Notes: generated by a model not told the origin, from the sequence alone. Positions 51,825 through 61,114 are shown, counted from the first letter of the stretch. The stretch: 64,000 nucleotides of DNA from an uncultured Lachnospiraceae bacterium (GCA_910576535.1 CAJTKK010000010.1:55597-119596); one strand, 5' to 3'. Program-made: numbers and translations.

Positions 51825-53357
51825 ATGGTTACAAAAATGATGGTTTTGTATGCCGGAGTATTTTTTCTATACTTTATGCTTTTTTCCTTATCGTTTCGGA
51901 AGAGGTGGTTTCTAGGCAGGCAGAATAGGAAGCGTGGTATGAAAAACAATGGAGAAAATGACGCCAGCAAGAAGAAAAGCATATTTGTCGATATGGCGGA
52001 TTATCTTTATGGAATAGGTATGGAAACTAAGATCTTTCAACAAAAAAGTATTAAAGACAATTTAAAGATATTATATCCGGAAATTGGGGAAAAGAAGGAA
52101 AAGGAAAAAAGCTGTTTACGCAGATTTTATGTAAATAAAATCCGCCTTATGCTTTTGCTGGTTTTTACCGGTAATGTCTTGGCTACATGTTTTTTTATTG
52201 GCAGCAGGATGGAAAACGCAGTGAAAGAAGGGAAATATATTCATAGGAATTCTTATGGAATGGGAAGTAAGGAAATGGGTCTTCAAGTTCAGATAGAAGG
52301 GGAAGAAAGAGGACTCAGGCAGAATTTTGCAATTACTGTAGAAGAGCAAAAATATGAAGATGCTTTGGTAAGACAGATGGCGAAAGAAATTTATCTGCTT
52401 TTACCGGATATGATAAGAGGCATGAATACGTCTTTGGAGGAAGTAAGAAGCAGCTTAAAGTTCATTCATAAAATTGAAGGATATCCGTTTCAGATTACAT
52501 GGGAGAGCGATAATTATACGTTAATTGGACCGGATGGGAATGTAACGGGTGAAACGGCAAAAAAAGAAGGAGAAGTGGTACATTTGACGGCTATCCTGAC
52601 CTATGACGAACATAGGGAAGAATATATTTTTCCAGTGTGTGTTTTTCCTCCGGCTTATTCAGAAGAAGAATTATGTAGAAAAGAAATATATGAAATGCTG
52701 ATTCAGCAAGAAGAAAAAGACCGTTGCAGCGATAAAATGGAGTTGCCGGAAAGTATAGAAGGACAGCGGCTGGTATGGAGCAAACGGATAGAAGACAGCA
52801 GCGGCTATGTATTTTTGCTAATGTGCATAGGCGCAGGGATGGTTTATCTGCTTCAGGACGAAAAATTAAAGGAAAAGATGGAACAAAGAAACCGGGAAAT
52901 ACTTTTGGATTATCCTCAATTACTGAGCAAGCTTATGCTTTATCTAGGGGCAGGCATGACGCTTAGGAATGCTTTTCAAAAAATTGCCGCCCAGTATAAT
53001 GCAGAAAAGCAGTTGGGGAGAAAATGCCGTTATGTTTATGAGGAAATGCTTCTTACATGTCATGAACTGGATAGCGGGATACCGGAAGCAGCGGCCTATG
53101 AACATTTTGGGAAAAGATGCCGGCTGCCTCAGTATACAAAGTTAACCAATATTCTGGTACAAAACTTAAAAAAAGGAAGCGGAGGAATTTTAAATATGTT
53201 ACGGCAGGAGGTAAGGAATGCTTTTGAAGAACGCAAAAATATGGCAAGGAAGCTAGGAGAGGAGGCCGGTACTAAATTGCTTCTGCCAATGATATTAATG
53301 CTTGGGGTAGTTATGGTATTAATTATTGTGCCAGCATATTTTTCCTTCTCTATTTAA
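51825..53357 (+). CDS. tadC: TadC-like platform protein with a large extra domain
   Basis: 510 residues. After an N-terminal helix and a charged stretch, a second helix appears near 105-120. Then comes a region of about 170 residues (about 130-310) without membrane segments, containing LTAILTYDEHREEYIFPVC. The type II secretion F core follows: helices near 320 and 490, and LSKLMLYLGAGMTLRNAFQK. Normal TadC proteins are near 300 residues. The inserted domain, probably outside the cell, could bind pilin or the wall. A 27-base leader motif just before the gene is repeated at 56051. Confidence 0.85.
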   Translation: MVTKMMVLYAGVFFLYFMLFSLSFRKRWFLGRQNRKRGMKNNGENDASKKKSIFVDMADYLYGIGMETKIFQQKSIKDNLKILYPEIGEKKEKEKSCLRRFYVNKIRLMLLLVFTGNVLATCFFIGSRMENAVKEGKYIHRNSYGMGSKEMGLQVQIEGEERGLRQNFAITVEEQKYEDALVRQMAKEIYLLLPDMIRGMNTSLEEVRSSLKFIHKIEGYPFQITWESDNYTLIGPDGNVTGETAKKEGEVVHLTAILTYDEHREEYIFPVCVFPPAYSEEELCRKEIYEMLIQQEEKDRCSDKMELPESIEGQRLVWSKRIEDSSGYVFLLMCIGAGMVYLLQDEKLKEKMEQRNREILLDYPQLLSKLMLYLGAGMTLRNAFQKIAAQYNAEKQLGRKCRYVYEEMLLTCHELDSGIPEAAAYEHFGKRCRLPQYTKLTNILVQNLKKGSGGILNMLRQEVRNAFEERKNMARKLGEEAGTKLLLPMILMLGVVMVLIIVPAYFSFSI

Positions 53358-53409
53358 ACAGGAAAAAATCAAAACAATAAAAATGAATATTTAAGAAAGG
53401 AAAGAAAAA

Positions 53410-53595
53410 ATGAGAGATGGAATGAAAAATTTTAAGGAATTTATTATGGAGGAAGATGGGATGGGTACTGTGGAAATTATTCTGATTATTGTTGTATTGA
53501 TCGGGCTGGTAATTATATTCAAGAACCAGCTCCGCACACTAGTGACTAATGTTTTCAAAAAGATAACGGAAGACAGCAATACGGTTATGTCATGA
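53410..53595 (+). CDS. Flp-type IVb pilin
   Basis: 61 residues. The leader ends EEDG and is followed by MGTVEIILIIVVLIGLVII, giving the Gly/x4-Glu prepilin-peptidase site (cleavage after Gly, Glu at +5) and a single hydrophobic assembly helix. The mature pilin would be about 44 residues. It is the expected major subunit of the fibre. AAGAAAGGAAAG precedes the start. Its stop overlaps the next start (ATGA). Confidence 0.88.
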   Translation: MRDGMKNFKEFIMEEDGMGTVEIILIIVVLIGLVIIFKNQLRTLVTNVFKKITEDSNTVMS

Positions 53596-55022
53596 AAAAA
53601 GGGTATCTGACGGTATATCTTTCCCTTTCCTTATCCTTAATTTTATCGTTTATATTGACTTTTATAGAGGGTGCGAGGATAAGCGTAATCAGGATGGAAG
53701 CCGAATGTGTGGCAGACATTGGGATGAATAGTGTGCTTGCAGAGTTTCATAGGGAACTTTTGGAGCAGTATGACCTATTGTTTGTAGATATGTCTTATGG
53801 GACGAAAAGCTATAGGGCAGAAAACCCGGCAGAACATCTTAGGGCATATATGCAAGGCAATTTTACCAGTTCAAATAAAAGCATATGGCCAAGGAAAGAT
53901 TGGCTTTCCTTGTCGGTGGACAAAGCGGCTGTTAAGGAGTTATCTATCGCTTCTGATGAGGGAGGAAAGGTAATGAAAAGGCAGGCTGTTGAATATATGC
54001 GGAACGCTTCTATAGAAGGGATATTTGCAAATATTATAGGGCAGGCAGAAGAAGTGGAGAATCTGGAATTAGATACAAGGGATATTGCCGGGGAAAGAAA
54101 TAGAATCCAATCTCAAATTGATGCTATGCAATGGCCTTCAAAAGGGGAAGACGGGGAACCGGAAGACGTTGAATTGGATAATCCGGCAGATAAAATAAAT
54201 GAATTTAGAGGAAACTTTGTTTTACATAAAATATTAGGGAATAAGGCCGATATATCAGAAACTGTAATACAAACGGAGGATTATGTTTCTCATAGGGAAA
54301 AAATCAGGGGAATAGGTATACGGCCTGGTTTTCCGGATCCGGAAGGACGAACGGATGATCTGCTGTTTGACTGTTATCTATTTGATAAGTGCGGGTGGTA
54401 TGGAAAGGAACTGGAGAAATCATTTATGAAATACCAGATAGAGTATATTATTGCAGGAAAAAATTCGGATCAAAAAAATCTGGAAAGTGTAGTGAGACGT
54501 TTAATCCGTTGGAGGGAGGCGGTAAATGTAATTTATATATTTTCAGATACGGAAAAATGTGCGGAGGCAGAGGCTCTTGCGTATACATTGACAGCGGTGT
54601 TACAAATACCGGAATTGGCAAAGCTGGTTGAATATTCCATTTTGTTTGCATGGGCTTATGTGGAAAGTCTGACGGATGTAAAGTGCCTGTTAAATGGAGG
54701 AAGAATTCCCTTCATGAAAACAGCGGATGACTGGAAAACAAGTATTTGGAATATAGTAAGTTTTGCGGGAAATATCCCGGACAGGGAAAGCGCCGGGCAT
54801 GGGCTGGTTTATCAGGACTATTTAAGAATTATGCTGTATTTGGAAGAGAGCCAAACAAAAAATATGCGCACGATGGACATTATGGAAATGGATATCCGCA
54901 TGACAGAAGGAAATTCTAATTTCCGCATAGATGCTTGTTTTGACAGTTATTTGTCTGATATATGGGTGTCCAGTATTTTTGGATATTGTTGCAATATTCA
55001 AAAAAGGTACGGGTATGATTAA
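53592..55022 (+). CDS. DUF5702-like Tad-associated secreted protein with a pilin-like start
   Basis: 476 residues. The N-terminus reads MKKGYLTVYLSLSLSLILSF, a short basic leader ending in Gly and then a hydrophobic helix, like TadG-type minor pilins; the +5 residue is Tyr instead of Glu. The remainder (about 40-476) is largely helical, with several charged stretches and no recognised enzyme motifs. Similar proteins are frequent in clostridial Tad loci and may form part of the surface structure. Four-base overlap with the pilin gene. Confidence 0.75.
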   Translation: MKKGYLTVYLSLSLSLILSFILTFIEGARISVIRMEAECVADIGMNSVLAEFHRELLEQYDLLFVDMSYGTKSYRAENPAEHLRAYMQGNFTSSNKSIWPRKDWLSLSVDKAAVKELSIASDEGGKVMKRQAVEYMRNASIEGIFANIIGQAEEVENLELDTRDIAGERNRIQSQIDAMQWPSKGEDGEPEDVELDNPADKINEFRGNFVLHKILGNKADISETVIQTEDYVSHREKIRGIGIRPGFPDPEGRTDDLLFDCYLFDKCGWYGKELEKSFMKYQIEYIIAGKNSDQKNLESVVRRLIRWREAVNVIYIFSDTEKCAEAEALAYTLTAVLQIPELAKLVEYSILFAWAYVESLTDVKCLLNGGRIPFMKTADDWKTSIWNIVSFAGNIPDRESAGHGLVYQDYLRIMLYLEESQTKNMRTMDIMEMDIRMTEGNSNFRIDACFDSYLSDIWVSSIFGYCCNIQKRYGYD

Positions 55023-55059
55023 AGTATTGAAAAAACATATTGAGGGGAGGAAATGAACG

Positions 55060-56010
55060 ATGTCCTTTTTCCGGTATCTAATAAGCAACTGTAAACGAAA
55101 TAGTCAAACAATTGTTTCTCCGGGCAAAAATCTAACATATCAAGACCATATAATCAAAATCCATTCTTTTAAAACCGGAAAGAGGACGTCGTTCATTTTC
55201 TCCCCTAGAGAAGGCAAATTAAAAGCAAGTATGACTGTAGAGGCAGCAATAGCGGTTCCGGTTTTTCTCTTTTTTATTATGAATCTGTTAGTTTCTTTTG
55301 ATATCCTGCGTTTACATGGGAATATTATGGGGGCGATGCATCAGACAGGAAATAAGATAGCATTTTACGGATATGCGTATAAAAATAGTTTAGGGGAAGA
55401 AGAACTGCTAGAAGGGGAGCTTGGTTCCCTGGTATTTTCTGAGGGATATGTGAGAAATGCAGTAATCCATCTGTTGGGAAAAGAATACTTAGATCATACA
55501 TGCCTTGTGTCTGGGGCATCGGGGCTGCACTTTACAAAATCATCAATTATGAAGGAGGACAGGATAGAGCTGGTTGCTTCTTATAAAGTAAAGCCTTTTA
55601 CAAGGATCATAGGCTTTCCGGATATCCCTATGGAAAACCGCTATTATGGAAGGGCATGGACGGGGTATGATGTAGAAAAAAGGATGAATGGGGAAAACGG
55701 TGAGGATCCTATAGTATATATTGCTGAAAATGGCGCGGTTTATCATATAGCGCGTAATTGCGCTTATTTAAACCCTTCGGTAAAAGCGGTTTCTTATGTA
55801 ATGACTGATCAATTAAGAAATGAAAGTGGGGAAAAATATTATCCATGCGGAAGCTGCAAAGGATATCAGTTTCAGGCGGTTGCCTATGTGACTTCTTATG
55901 GGAATAAAGTACACAGTTCTTTAAGCTGCCCTGGTTTAAAAAGAACTGTTTATACGGTTCATCTGTCAGAAGCCGAGGGGAAAAGCAAGTGTGCAAAGTG
56001 TGGCGGGTAA
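55060..56010 (+). CDS. TadE-like minor pilin with two cysteine-rich C-terminal repeats
   Basis: 316 residues. A basic N-terminal part of about 60 residues precedes KASMTVEAAIAVPVFLFF, which fits the TadE prepilin site with Glu at +5 and a long hydrophobic helix. Residues 225-316 hold two similar units: YHIARNCAYL...YYPCGSCKG and KVHSSLSCPGL...KSKCAKCGG. Each has His or Cys followed by a CxxC, reminiscent of the metal-binding Ada-like fold. A zinc-binding tip or redox site on a minor pilin is an inference. The unusually long leader is odd; ATG 55060 was chosen because of GAGGGGAGG. Confidence 0.75.
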   Translation: MSFFRYLISNCKRNSQTIVSPGKNLTYQDHIIKIHSFKTGKRTSFIFSPREGKLKASMTVEAAIAVPVFLFFIMNLLVSFDILRLHGNIMGAMHQTGNKIAFYGYAYKNSLGEEELLEGELGSLVFSEGYVRNAVIHLLGKEYLDHTCLVSGASGLHFTKSSIMKEDRIELVASYKVKPFTRIIGFPDIPMENRYYGRAWTGYDVEKRMNGENGEDPIVYIAENGAVYHIARNCAYLNPSVKAVSYVMTDQLRNESGEKYYPCGSCKGYQFQAVAYVTSYGNKVHSSLSCPGLKRTVYTVHLSEAEGKSKCAKCGG

Positions 56011-56094
56011 AACCGAAAGCTAAAATTTTCTATCACAGATTTGCTCCTGATGGCACAAATCCGCACATAGAGAAAGGCGGCATGGAGGATTAAA

Positions 56095-56532
56095 ATGGAA
56101 ATAGGAATAGAATGGGGAATTAGTATTACTTTTATAATCATATGTGCCATTTTTGACATTAGGAAAAAGGAAATCCCAATATTTGTAATTATATTGTTTG
56201 GCTGCATTTCCATATTGTTTATTGGAATTTCCGGGAAAAGGACGTGGGCTGATATCATGTACTCCTTAGCGCCGGGAGGTTTTTTGCTCTTGTTAAGTTT
56301 GTGTACAAGAGAAAGCATCGGGTATGGGGATGGGATGGCGGTATTGGTTTTAGGTATATTGATGGGATATAGGGGGTGCATAGTTATCATAATAATTGGG
56401 TTCATTAGTTCAGCGTTCTGCGCTTTAGTATTGTTGGTTTGCGGAAAGGTAAAGGGAAAAAGCAGGCTGCCTTTTTTGCCATTTCTGGCTATTGGTCTGG
56501 GGGTGTTTTATATTGCGCAAAATAATTTGTAA
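56095..56532 (+). CDS. Prepilin peptidase (A24 family), second copy
   Basis: 145 residues, the minimal peptidase core. The active-site aspartates appear in CAIFDIRKKEIP and in SIGYGDGMAV (GxGD). It differs strongly from the 204-residue copy at 48126, so it is not a recent duplicate. Located between two minor-pilin genes, it may be dedicated to those. It overlaps the next gene by 20 bases. Confidence 0.85.
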   Translation: MEIGIEWGISITFIIICAIFDIRKKEIPIFVIILFGCISILFIGISGKRTWADIMYSLAPGGFLLLLSLCTRESIGYGDGMAVLVLGILMGYRGCIVIIIIGFISSAFCALVLLVCGKVKGKSRLPFLPFLAIGLGVFYIAQNNL

Positions 56533-57025
56533 AAAAGCAGGAGGTTATTTTACTGTAGAGGCAAGTATGATAGTGCCTTTCGTAATTTATTTAATTAGTT
56601 TTATTTTTTATCTGACTTTTTATTTATATAACCGTTGCGTTGTCTCTCAGGATAGTTATATTCTGGCATTCAGGGGGAGCGCATGTAACAGTTACGGAAA
56701 CAGTGATGCGATAAGCCGGGTATGTAAAAAGGATCCTGGGGAAATAAAACAATGTATTATCGGGCAATGCGGCAGGCAATTGGGAAAAAAATATGTGGGG
56801 ATACATACACTGATCAGTACAGCAGAAGCAGATAAAAAAGGAGTTACGGTAGAGGTGTCCGGAACAATGACGGTAGCTTTGCCGGAACAGCTATTATTGG
56901 AGAAAAAATGGGGATTTTACGGCAAAGGGCAGGCGGAAAGAATATGCCCTACGCAGCTTATCCGTAACGTCAGGAATCTAAAAAAAATAAAGGATAAATG
57001 GAATGAAACTATAGGTACAGAGTAG
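56513..57025 (+). CDS. TadE/TadF-like minor pilin
   Basis: 170 residues from TTG 56513, nine bases after GGGGG; a further upstream TTG at 56492 is possible. KKAGGYFTVEASMIVPFVI carries the site Gly/YFTVE with Glu at +5 followed by the hydrophobic helix. The mature domain has two pairs of Cys around residues 65-90. It should be an accessory pilus subunit processed by one of the two local peptidases. Overlap with the peptidase gene indicates coupling. Confidence 0.78.
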   Translation: MRKIICKKAGGYFTVEASMIVPFVIYLISFIFYLTFYLYNRCVVSQDSYILAFRGSACNSYGNSDAISRVCKKDPGEIKQCIIGQCGRQLGKKYVGIHTLISTAEADKKGVTVEVSGTMTVALPEQLLLEKKWGFYGKGQAERICPTQLIRNVRNLKKIKDKWNETIGTE

Positions 57026-57034
57026 GAGTAAAGT

Positions 57035-58387
57035 ATGTTAAATGTAAAATATTATAAAGATTTAAACCATAATTTTTTGATTATTAACAAAAAAATAAGT
57101 GAAAAGGAACAAAATTATCAATACAGAATGCTAAGTAACAATAAATTTAAGCATTTTTTAGAATGTAAAATCAGATATGTAGATGAGGAATGCAGCTTTT
57201 ATTATGAAATCAGTTCAAGGCAAAGTTTAAAAAGTATATTTGACAAAAAAGAAATAGAATATGAACAGCTTTTTCATTTACTGGATCATATAAAGGAAAC
57301 TTTAGATGAACTGGATCATTTTTTACTGGATAGCCGCTGCTTGCTGCTAAATCCGGAATATATATATACAGAACCGGAGACAAAAGAATATTTTTTCTTG
57401 TATTATCCATGTATGGATGAGACGGAAGGACAGGCTGGTTTGATATCATTGGCGGAATTTCTTGTAAATAAGGTGAAACATGAACAGGAAGAAGCGGTAG
57501 AAATTGTATATAAAATGTATGAAGCGGTACAAGATGATAAGTTTATGCTCCCTTCTATTTTAAATTTATTTCATGCTGAGGTTACGGAGCCGGAAGAAAT
57601 CATTGCAGCAAATGAGATTTGGGAAGCAGATGCGGAAGAAATAGATGCGGAAGACTGGATAAAGGAAAACGACTGGGGGATGGAAGCAGATGAAAAATTA
57701 AATAAAAAGGATGGTTTGGGAAATCATCTGCCAGCGATAGGGATGTTGGCATTTTTATGTGCGGCAGCAGCGGCAGGTATTTTTGGCATTGGTTATTTTT
57801 TTACATTATCTGTGGAAGAAAGATTACTATCTGCTGCAGGAATCATTATTTTGATTATTTTATCAGCATCTCTATTTTTATATTTTATGTTTAATGTATT
57901 GAAAAGAAAAAGTTTAAAGAAAGTTCCGCAGGAGAAGAAGGCTGCGGAAATGGAAGGGAAAAAAAGACAAATGGAATATCCGCCTAAGAAGCGGGTAAAA
58001 GAACATATCGGAAAGGACATAGAGGCGGAACTCGCCAATATAAAACATGAGGAGTATGGGAATACCGTATTTTTGGATGCGTCTGCATGTAGAAAAGAAG
58101 ATAAGCTATATGGAATGAATAAAGGGAATAAATATCATATTGACTTAAATAATCTTCCTTGTACAATCGGTAAAATGGCAGGAAGCGTGGACATGGTAAT
58201 CAAAGACAATACAATAAGCCGGATCCATGCCCGGATTACAAGGCAAAAAGATGGGGTGTATGTAACTGATATGAATTCCACAAATGGAACATTTAAAAAT
58301 GGATTAAGGTTAAATCCAAATGAAACCGTACTGATTGAACATGGAGACGAATTACGTTTTGGGAGATTGACTTTTTGCTATAGATAA
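57035..58387 (+). CDS. DUF6382-like protein with a C-terminal FHA domain
   Basis: 450 residues in three parts. Residues 1-185 are a cytoplasmic domain similar in layout to DUF6382 proteins of clostridial Tad loci. Two membrane helices lie near 232-252 and 268-288. A phosphothreonine-binding FHA domain covers about 350-450, with DNTISRIHARI and MNSTNGTFKNG carrying the conserved Arg, Ser, His and Asn. FHA domains recognise phosphothreonine, so this protein could link a Ser/Thr kinase signal to the pilus complex. No kinase gene is visible nearby. Confidence 0.82.
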   Translation: MLNVKYYKDLNHNFLIINKKISEKEQNYQYRMLSNNKFKHFLECKIRYVDEECSFYYEISSRQSLKSIFDKKEIEYEQLFHLLDHIKETLDELDHFLLDSRCLLLNPEYIYTEPETKEYFFLYYPCMDETEGQAGLISLAEFLVNKVKHEQEEAVEIVYKMYEAVQDDKFMLPSILNLFHAEVTEPEEIIAANEIWEADAEEIDAEDWIKENDWGMEADEKLNKKDGLGNHLPAIGMLAFLCAAAAAGIFGIGYFFTLSVEERLLSAAGIIILIILSASLFLYFMFNVLKRKSLKKVPQEKKAAEMEGKKRQMEYPPKKRVKEHIGKDIEAELANIKHEEYGNTVFLDASACRKEDKLYGMNKGNKYHIDLNNLPCTIGKMAGSVDMVIKDNTISRIHARITRQKDGVYVTDMNSTNGTFKNGLRLNPNETVLIEHGDELRFGRLTFCYR

Positions 58388-58523
58388 AATGTGATCTTAA
58401 TTGTGCTGCGCTACCCTCTGTGTCCCATTGCCCGCTGAGGGGATATACTGCAGATGTGGAAATCAATTGACACAAACCAAAGGAAATGTTACCCTTTGCA
58501 TATATGTGCGAATGGGAGACATT

Positions 58524-59564
58524 ATGGTAGAAAAGCAACTGGAATATTTTTTGGCAAAGGAAGGATATATAAAAATCCCTTCTGATTTACCGGAATATAC
58601 TTTCTATTTTCAAGAGGAAAATAGTTATATAAATGTACTTTATGTGATACATTATAAAAAAAATTTATATATAGCTCAAGAACAGTATCAGTATATGAAA
58701 GATAAAATGAAAGAATTTTTTATGGGAAAAGGCAATAATGATATTCATATTTTATCTATCATTATCTCTGAGGATATGGAAAGGGCAAAGCGCTTATGTA
58801 AAGAGGATCCCTTTTGCTGGATAATTAATCCGTATGATAATTGTTTAATGATTTATGATCATCAAGTAAGCGATTTTTATGGGATGAGAAATAAGATTGA
58901 AAAATTCCTTAATCATATTCCGGAATCCGGCCGGGAAGAAGGCATAGAGGAAGAAGCAATATGGAAAAGGAAAAAATGGATATCCAATGTGACGATTCCC
59001 TATATAACAGTTTTTTTTTTACTGGCGAATATCCTGATATTTTTCATATGTACATTTAATGGAGATTCATTATATAATATAGGTGCGTTTAACGCAGGGG
59101 CATTTTTGATAGATAAAGAGTATTACCGGGCTGTGGCAAGTATATTTCTGCATTGGGATATGAATCATCTTGCCAGCAATATGCTTGTATTGTATTATTT
59201 AGGCGAAGTAGTGGAAAAATATTTTGGCCGCGTAAGTTATTTCATTATTTATATATTAGCTGGAATATCTGGAAATCTTTTTTCTGCATGGTATGAGATT
59301 CATGAAGGGGTCTATATCAGTTCGGTAGGTGCGAGCGGCGCAATCTTCGGCATTATTGGCACCGTATTTGTCTTAGTGTGCATCCATAAGGGTCATTTGG
59401 AACAGATAACGATGAGCCGGCTTCTGTTTATGATTATTTATTCGCTATACAGCGGATTTGCTGGGGATGGTATTAATAATGCAGCGCATATCGGGGGTTT
59501 TATATGCGGGATGGCAATATCTTTTTTGACTTTGGCATTTAGAAAAATAATCAGGAAAAGATGA
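58524..59564 (+). CDS. Rhomboid-family intramembrane serine protease
   Basis: 346 residues from ATG 58524, five bases after GGGAGAC; a longer frame from 58401 lacks a ribosome site. Residues 1-150 form a cytoplasmic domain. Then six or more helices form the rhomboid core with the catalytic Ser in GASGAIFG and the His in NNAAHIGGF. The HWDMNHLASNM segment near the first core helix is also conserved. It may process a membrane protein of the adjacent Tad system, but its target cannot be told from sequence. Confidence 0.88.
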   Translation: MVEKQLEYFLAKEGYIKIPSDLPEYTFYFQEENSYINVLYVIHYKKNLYIAQEQYQYMKDKMKEFFMGKGNNDIHILSIIISEDMERAKRLCKEDPFCWIINPYDNCLMIYDHQVSDFYGMRNKIEKFLNHIPESGREEGIEEEAIWKRKKWISNVTIPYITVFFLLANILIFFICTFNGDSLYNIGAFNAGAFLIDKEYYRAVASIFLHWDMNHLASNMLVLYYLGEVVEKYFGRVSYFIIYILAGISGNLFSAWYEIHEGVYISSVGASGAIFGIIGTVFVLVCIHKGHLEQITMSRLLFMIIYSLYSGFAGDGINNAAHIGGFICGMAISFLTLAFRKIIRKR

Positions 59565-59571
59565 GGAAAAG

Positions 59572-60561
59572 ATGATGAAAATTAATATTTACTATGGCGG
59601 AAGAGGTCTTATTGATGACCCTACTTTATTTGTAATTAATAAAATGCAGGAAGTTTTGGAAGAACTTAGGGTAAAAGTAGAACGTTTTAATTTACACGAA
59701 TTAAAGAACGGTATTACTGCTTTGCCCCAAAGCCTGAAGGAAGCGGATGGTATTATTCTTGCAACTACAGTTGAATGGTTTGGGATAGGGGGATATATGC
59801 AGCAGTTTCTTGACTCCTGCTGGTTATATGGGGATAAAGAAAAGATCGGCAGCATTTATATGTGTCCAATTGTTATGTCTACTACGTATGGGGAAAGAGA
59901 AGGAAAATTAAATTTAACTTCTGCATGGGAAATTTTAGGAGGGCGTCCCTGTAGCGGTATATGTGGATACATTGCGGATGCATCTTTAATGGAAGAAAAC
60001 CGGGAATATATTGCCCTGATAGAAAAAAAAGCGGAAAATATGTATCGTACGGTAAATCAGAAGATTGTCAGCCTGCCGGCAAGCAATCAGGCGATTAGAC
60101 AGATGGTATCAAAGACCCAGATTGATTTGACTCCCCAGGAATCGGAACAACTATCCCAATATGCTTCTGATGATAAATATGTGCAGAGACAGAAAGAGGA
60201 TATTCAAGAATTGACTAGCCTGTTCAGGGATATGCTAAACAATGGAGAAACGGAAGAAAGCGGGGAAATCATTACGCAGTTAGAGCAGCATTTCAAACCT
60301 CAGGCAGGATTTAGAGGATCTTATAGGTTTGTTATTAACGGAAAAAAGAGAAATTTAGTGATAAAGGCAGAAAATGCAGATTTGCAATGTTTTTTTGGAG
60401 CAATAGAAAACGCAGATGTGGAGCTGCAATTAGAAAGAAATACGCTGGATGAAATTTTAAATGGAAGAATGACTTTCCAGCGAGCCTTTATGTCAGGGGA
60501 AATGAAAATGAAGGGTGATTTTAAGGCATTGCGTACCTTGGATCAAATTTTTGTATTTTAG
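59572..60561 (+). CDS. Flavodoxin-like NAD(P)H oxidoreductase fused to an SCP2 domain
   Basis: 329 residues. The N-terminal 180 residues look like a flavodoxin-fold NAD(P)H-dependent reductase (KINIYYGGRGLIDDP at the start, and ILATTVEWFGIGGYMQQFLD, an FMN-loop-like region). The last 110 residues fit an SCP2 sterol-transfer-like domain with FVINGKKRNLVIKAENADL and LDEILNGRMTFQRAFMSGEM. The fusion suggests reduction of a hydrophobic substrate held in the SCP2 pocket. It starts eight bases after the rhomboid stop, so it shares its transcript. A second ATG at 59575 is equally possible. Confidence 0.8.
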   Translation: MMKINIYYGGRGLIDDPTLFVINKMQEVLEELRVKVERFNLHELKNGITALPQSLKEADGIILATTVEWFGIGGYMQQFLDSCWLYGDKEKIGSIYMCPIVMSTTYGEREGKLNLTSAWEILGGRPCSGICGYIADASLMEENREYIALIEKKAENMYRTVNQKIVSLPASNQAIRQMVSKTQIDLTPQESEQLSQYASDDKYVQRQKEDIQELTSLFRDMLNNGETEESGEIITQLEQHFKPQAGFRGSYRFVINGKKRNLVIKAENADLQCFFGAIENADVELQLERNTLDEILNGRMTFQRAFMSGEMKMKGDFKALRTLDQIFVF

Positions 60562-60597
60562 AAAACCCGGGAGTCAAAACTATTTTGATTCGTTTTC
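60561..60597 (+). repeat. Hairpin after the flavodoxin-SCP2 gene
   Basis: GAAAAC (60561-60566) pairs with GTTTTC (60592-60597), and GAGTCAAAA (60571-60579) with TTTTGATTC (60583-60591), separated by a CCGG bulge and closed by a three-base loop. No U-run follows. Probably a processing or weak termination structure. Confidence 0.45.
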
Positions 60598-60703
60598 CGG
60601 TGATTTGCCACTAAACACCTGGATAATGGGCTTTTGGGGTCCCAAAGTCTGTAAAGTTAAAAATAAGAAAGGAACTGCACGCAAGCAGCAGGGTAAAGTA
60701 GTT

Positions 60704-61114
60704 ATGAGAGAAGATAATTGTATTTTTTGTAAAATAGCAAATGGGGATATTCCTTCTAAAGCGCTTTACGAGGATAATGAATTTAAAGTGATTCTTGATT
60801 TGGGGCCGGCAACAAAAGGACATGCTCTTATTTTGCCCAAAAACCATTATGCAAATATATATGATCTGCCGGATGAAGCGGCTTCAAAGGCAATGCTTCT
60901 TGCAAAGAAAATGACGATTCACATGACAGATAAATTAGGGTGCGACGGATTTAATTTGGTTCAAAATAACGGGAAGGCTGCAGGCCAGACGGTTTTCCAC
61001 TTTCATCTGCATCTAATCCCGCGTTATAATGACGATGGGCAGACTTTGGGGTGGAAGCCTTTAGAACCTACGCAGGAAGAACTGGAAGAGATAAAAAAAG
61101 TAATCACAGAATGA
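60704..61114 (+). CDS. HIT-family hydrolase
   Basis: 136 residues from ATG 60704; the long frame that begins at 60515 is mostly inside the upstream gene. The N-terminal CIFCKIANGDIPS zinc-site start and the catalytic His triad HFHLHLIPR are both visible. HIT proteins hydrolyse nucleoside phosphoramidates or dinucleoside polyphosphates. The substrate is not predicted. It is followed 14 bases later by fumarase alpha. Confidence 0.94.
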   Translation: MREDNCIFCKIANGDIPSKALYEDNEFKVILDLGPATKGHALILPKNHYANIYDLPDEAASKAMLLAKKMTIHMTDKLGCDGFNLVQNNGKAAGQTVFHFHLHLIPRYNDDGQTLGWKPLEPTQEELEEIKKVITE

